Shown here: positions 5,209-6,599 of the stretch, piece by piece
How the letters are laid out: every line of letters begins with the position of its first letter
How positions within the stretch are numbered: the stretch's first letter is position 1
Assembly: GCA_017628675.1 (NCBI GenBank)
Contig: JAGBYS010000146.1
Span: forward strand, 1-6,599
Reading direction: 5' to 3'
Origin: Tidjanibacter sp.
Lineage (GTDB): Bacteria > Bacteroidota > Bacteroidia > Bacteroidales > Rikenellaceae
DNA: 6,599 nucleotides
The notes under the pieces: model-generated
What the model was told of the DNA's origin: nothing
The model's input: the letters and a program-made list of their open reading frames with translations, nothing else
Databases searched by the model: none
Translations under genes and position numbers: made by a program

Positions 5209-6199
5209 GGCAGTTTTAGCATTCCAGAAACCCGAGAAGGTGATTATGCTTGAGTCCACCTCCACATTCGGAAAATTTGAGTTCCGTCCTTTGGAGCCCG
5301 GATTCGGTATGACCATAGGTAATGCTTTGCGCAGGGTGTTGCTGAACGCTCTTGAGGGCTACGCAATCACCACCGTAAAGATTGCCGGGGTCGATCACGA
5401 GTTTGCCGCCATCCCCGGAGTTATGGAAGGAATGATAAATATTGTCCTGAACCTCAAGAAGGTGCGCTTCATTCGCACCGTTGAGACCGCTGAGTCGGAG
5501 AAGGTTACAATCAATGTAGCCGGTCAGACCGAGCTCACCGCAGGCTATATTTCCAACTTCCTTACTAACTTCAAAGTGTTGAATCCCGAGTTGGTGATCT
5601 GCCACCTCACCCCCGACACGAAGCTCACTATCGATTTGACCATTGGCAAGGGCCGCGGTTATGTTCCCGCCGAGGAGAACCGTCCTGCCGATGCAGAGTT
5701 TGGTCTGCTTCCCATCGATTCGATTCACACCCCTATCGTAAATGTTATGTACTCGGTAGAGCCCTACCGTGTTGAGCAGAAGACCGACTACGACAAGCTC
5801 AACATTGAGGTTACTACCGACGGTTCGATTCATCCCAAGGAGGCCCTCAAAGAGGCCGCTAAGATCCTCATCCACCACCTGATGCTCTTCTCGGACGAGA
5901 AGATCACCATCAATATGGAGGAGACTTCTCCCACCGAGGAGTTCGATGAGAGCGTTCTTCATATGCGTCAGCTCCTGAAGACCAAACTCTCGGATCAGGA
6001 TCTTTCGGTAAGGGCACTCAACTGCCTCAAGGCTGCCGAGGTTGACACCATTGGTGACTTGGTACGCTACAACCGCAACGACCTTCTGAAGTTCCGTAAC
6101 TTCGGTAAGAAGTCGCTGACCGAGTTGGACGACCTTCTGGCATCCCTGAACCTCCATTTCGGTATGGATGTTTCGCCCTACAAGTTGGACAAGGAATAA
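5207..6199 (+). CDS. rpoA: RNA polymerase subunit alpha
   Basis: The alpha subunit dimerises to assemble the polymerase core and uses a flexible C-terminal domain to contact UP elements and activators. The 330-residue length is standard. The N-terminal domain (about 1-235) has [20 protein letters not shown] (24-43), where Arg42 and Arg43 belong to the assembly helix, and [13 protein letters not shown] (148-160). An acidic linker follows ([13 protein letters not shown], 237-249). The C-terminal domain (about 258-320) holds [14 protein letters not shown], with Arg269 and Asn272 at the places of E. coli Arg265 and Asn268, then [15 protein letters not shown] (297-311), with Lys302 at the place of Lys298. 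DNA-contact residues are therefore kept. TTA appears only at codon 4. The position between rpsD and rplQ is the usual one. Confidence 0.98.
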   Translation: MAVLAFQKPEKVIMLESTSTFGKFEFRPLEPGFGMTIGNALRRVLLNALEGYAITTVKIAGVDHEFAAIPGVMEGMINIVLNLKKVRFIRTVETAESEKVTINVAGQTELTAGYISNFLTNFKVLNPELVICHLTPDTKLTIDLTIGKGRGYVPAEENRPADAEFGLLPIDSIHTPIVNVMYSVEPYRVEQKTDYDKLNIEVTTDGSIHPKEALKEAAKILIHHLMLFSDEKITINMEETSPTEEFDESVLHMRQLLKTKLSDQDLSVRALNCLKAAEVDTIGDLVRYNRNDLLKFRNFGKKSLTELDDLLASLNLHFGMDVSPYKLDKE

Positions 6200-6224
6200 C
6201 CCACAAAAACAGAAACATTAACTT

Positions 6225-6599
6225 ATGAGACACAATAAAAAAGTAAATCACCTTGGTCGTCAGGCTTCGCACCGCAAAGCACTGATGTCGAATATGGCTG
6301 CAAGCCTTATTCTCCACAAGCGTATCGAGACCACCGTGGCCAAGGCTAAGGCTCTGAAGAAATTTGTTGAGCCTATCATCACCAAATCGAAAGAGGATAC
6401 CACCCACCAGCGTCGTATCGTCTTCAGCTACCTGAAAGACAAATATGCTACTGCAGAGCTCTTCCGCACCGTAGCTCCCAAGATCGCTGACCGTCCCGGT
6501 GGTTACACCCGTATTCTTCACACCGGTTTCCGCGTAGGTGACGCTGCTGAGATGTGTATCATCGAGCTCGTAGACTTCAACGAGACCTATGTTGAGGGC
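6225..6599 (+). CDS. rplQ: 50S ribosomal protein L17 (bL17), 3' end outside window
   Basis: The frame from ATG at 6225 stays open to the last base, giving 125 residues without a stop. It begins [20 protein letters not shown], the L17 start with the R-x-S-S/A-H-R-x-A-x motif, and continues with [39 protein letters not shown] and IIELVD, which covers the full conserved L17 core. L17 lies near the peptide exit on the large subunit. The E. coli protein ends at about this length, but Bacteroidota versions usually carry a charged C-terminal tail, so the missing part is probably only that tail. The gap to rpoA is 25 nt, which indicates the same transcript. Confidence 0.96.
   Translation, partial: MRHNKKVNHLGRQASHRKALMSNMAASLILHKRIETTVAKAKALKKFVEPIITKSKEDTTHQRRIVFSYLKDKYATAELFRTVAPKIADRPGGYTRILHTGFRVGDAAEMCIIELVDFNETYVEG

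Noticed and set aside
5216..6157. A 313-codon open frame on the minus strand opposite rpoA
   Set aside because: Same codon-register effect; the frame closes exactly at the TTA codon 4 of rpoA. No recognisable protein.

Overview
The window is a stretch of the conserved ribosomal-protein/RNA-polymerase gene cluster (spc to alpha region) of a bacterium in the phylum Bacteroidota, most likely the order Bacteroidales. All genes are on the plus strand: end of rpsE, rpmD, rplO, secY, map, infA, rpmJ, rpsM, rpsK, rpsD, rpoA and the first 125 codons of rplQ. The assignment rests on four observations: map directly follows secY with no adk between them; the promoter before infA matches the Bacteroidota form (TTTG, 19 nt, TAnnTTTG); most genes have A-rich leaders with little Shine-Dalgarno sequence; and L36 and RpoA look like Bacteroidales versions. 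A family-level guess such as Rikenellaceae would be speculative.

Layout. Positions 1-2895 hold the spc-like part: S5 tail, L30, L15, the SecY translocon channel and methionine aminopeptidase. A 143-nt gap (2896-3038) carries a good promoter that can start infA and everything after it. The gap between infA and rpmJ (3258-3577, 320 nt) is the only long gene-free stretch. It is unusually structured, with an imperfect 13-bp hairpin, two 23-bp near-identical repeats 43 bp apart, and a possible 13-codon leader ORF. That ORF has a six-base Shine-Dalgarno match, and its stop overlaps the rpmJ start as ATGA. Positions 3578-6599 are the alpha-like part: L36, S13, S11, S4, RNA polymerase alpha and L17, closely spaced except for 63 nt before rpsD.

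How the genes work together. The ribosomal proteins supply both subunits, IF1 acts in initiation, Map trims the initiator methionine of new chains, SecY exports or inserts them, and RpoA supplies the polymerase assembly platform. Protein content is ordinary housekeeping. I see no mobile element, CRISPR array, RNA gene or novel protein system. The parts worth a second look are regulatory: the infA-rpmJ spacer with its leader ORF, a small hairpin that includes the first two bases of the rpoA start codon, and the internal promoter. Protein-level oddities are small: L36 keeps only two of the four classical zinc ligands, S4 has no cysteine, and SecY has Lys at the usual Arg of its cytoplasmic loop C5.
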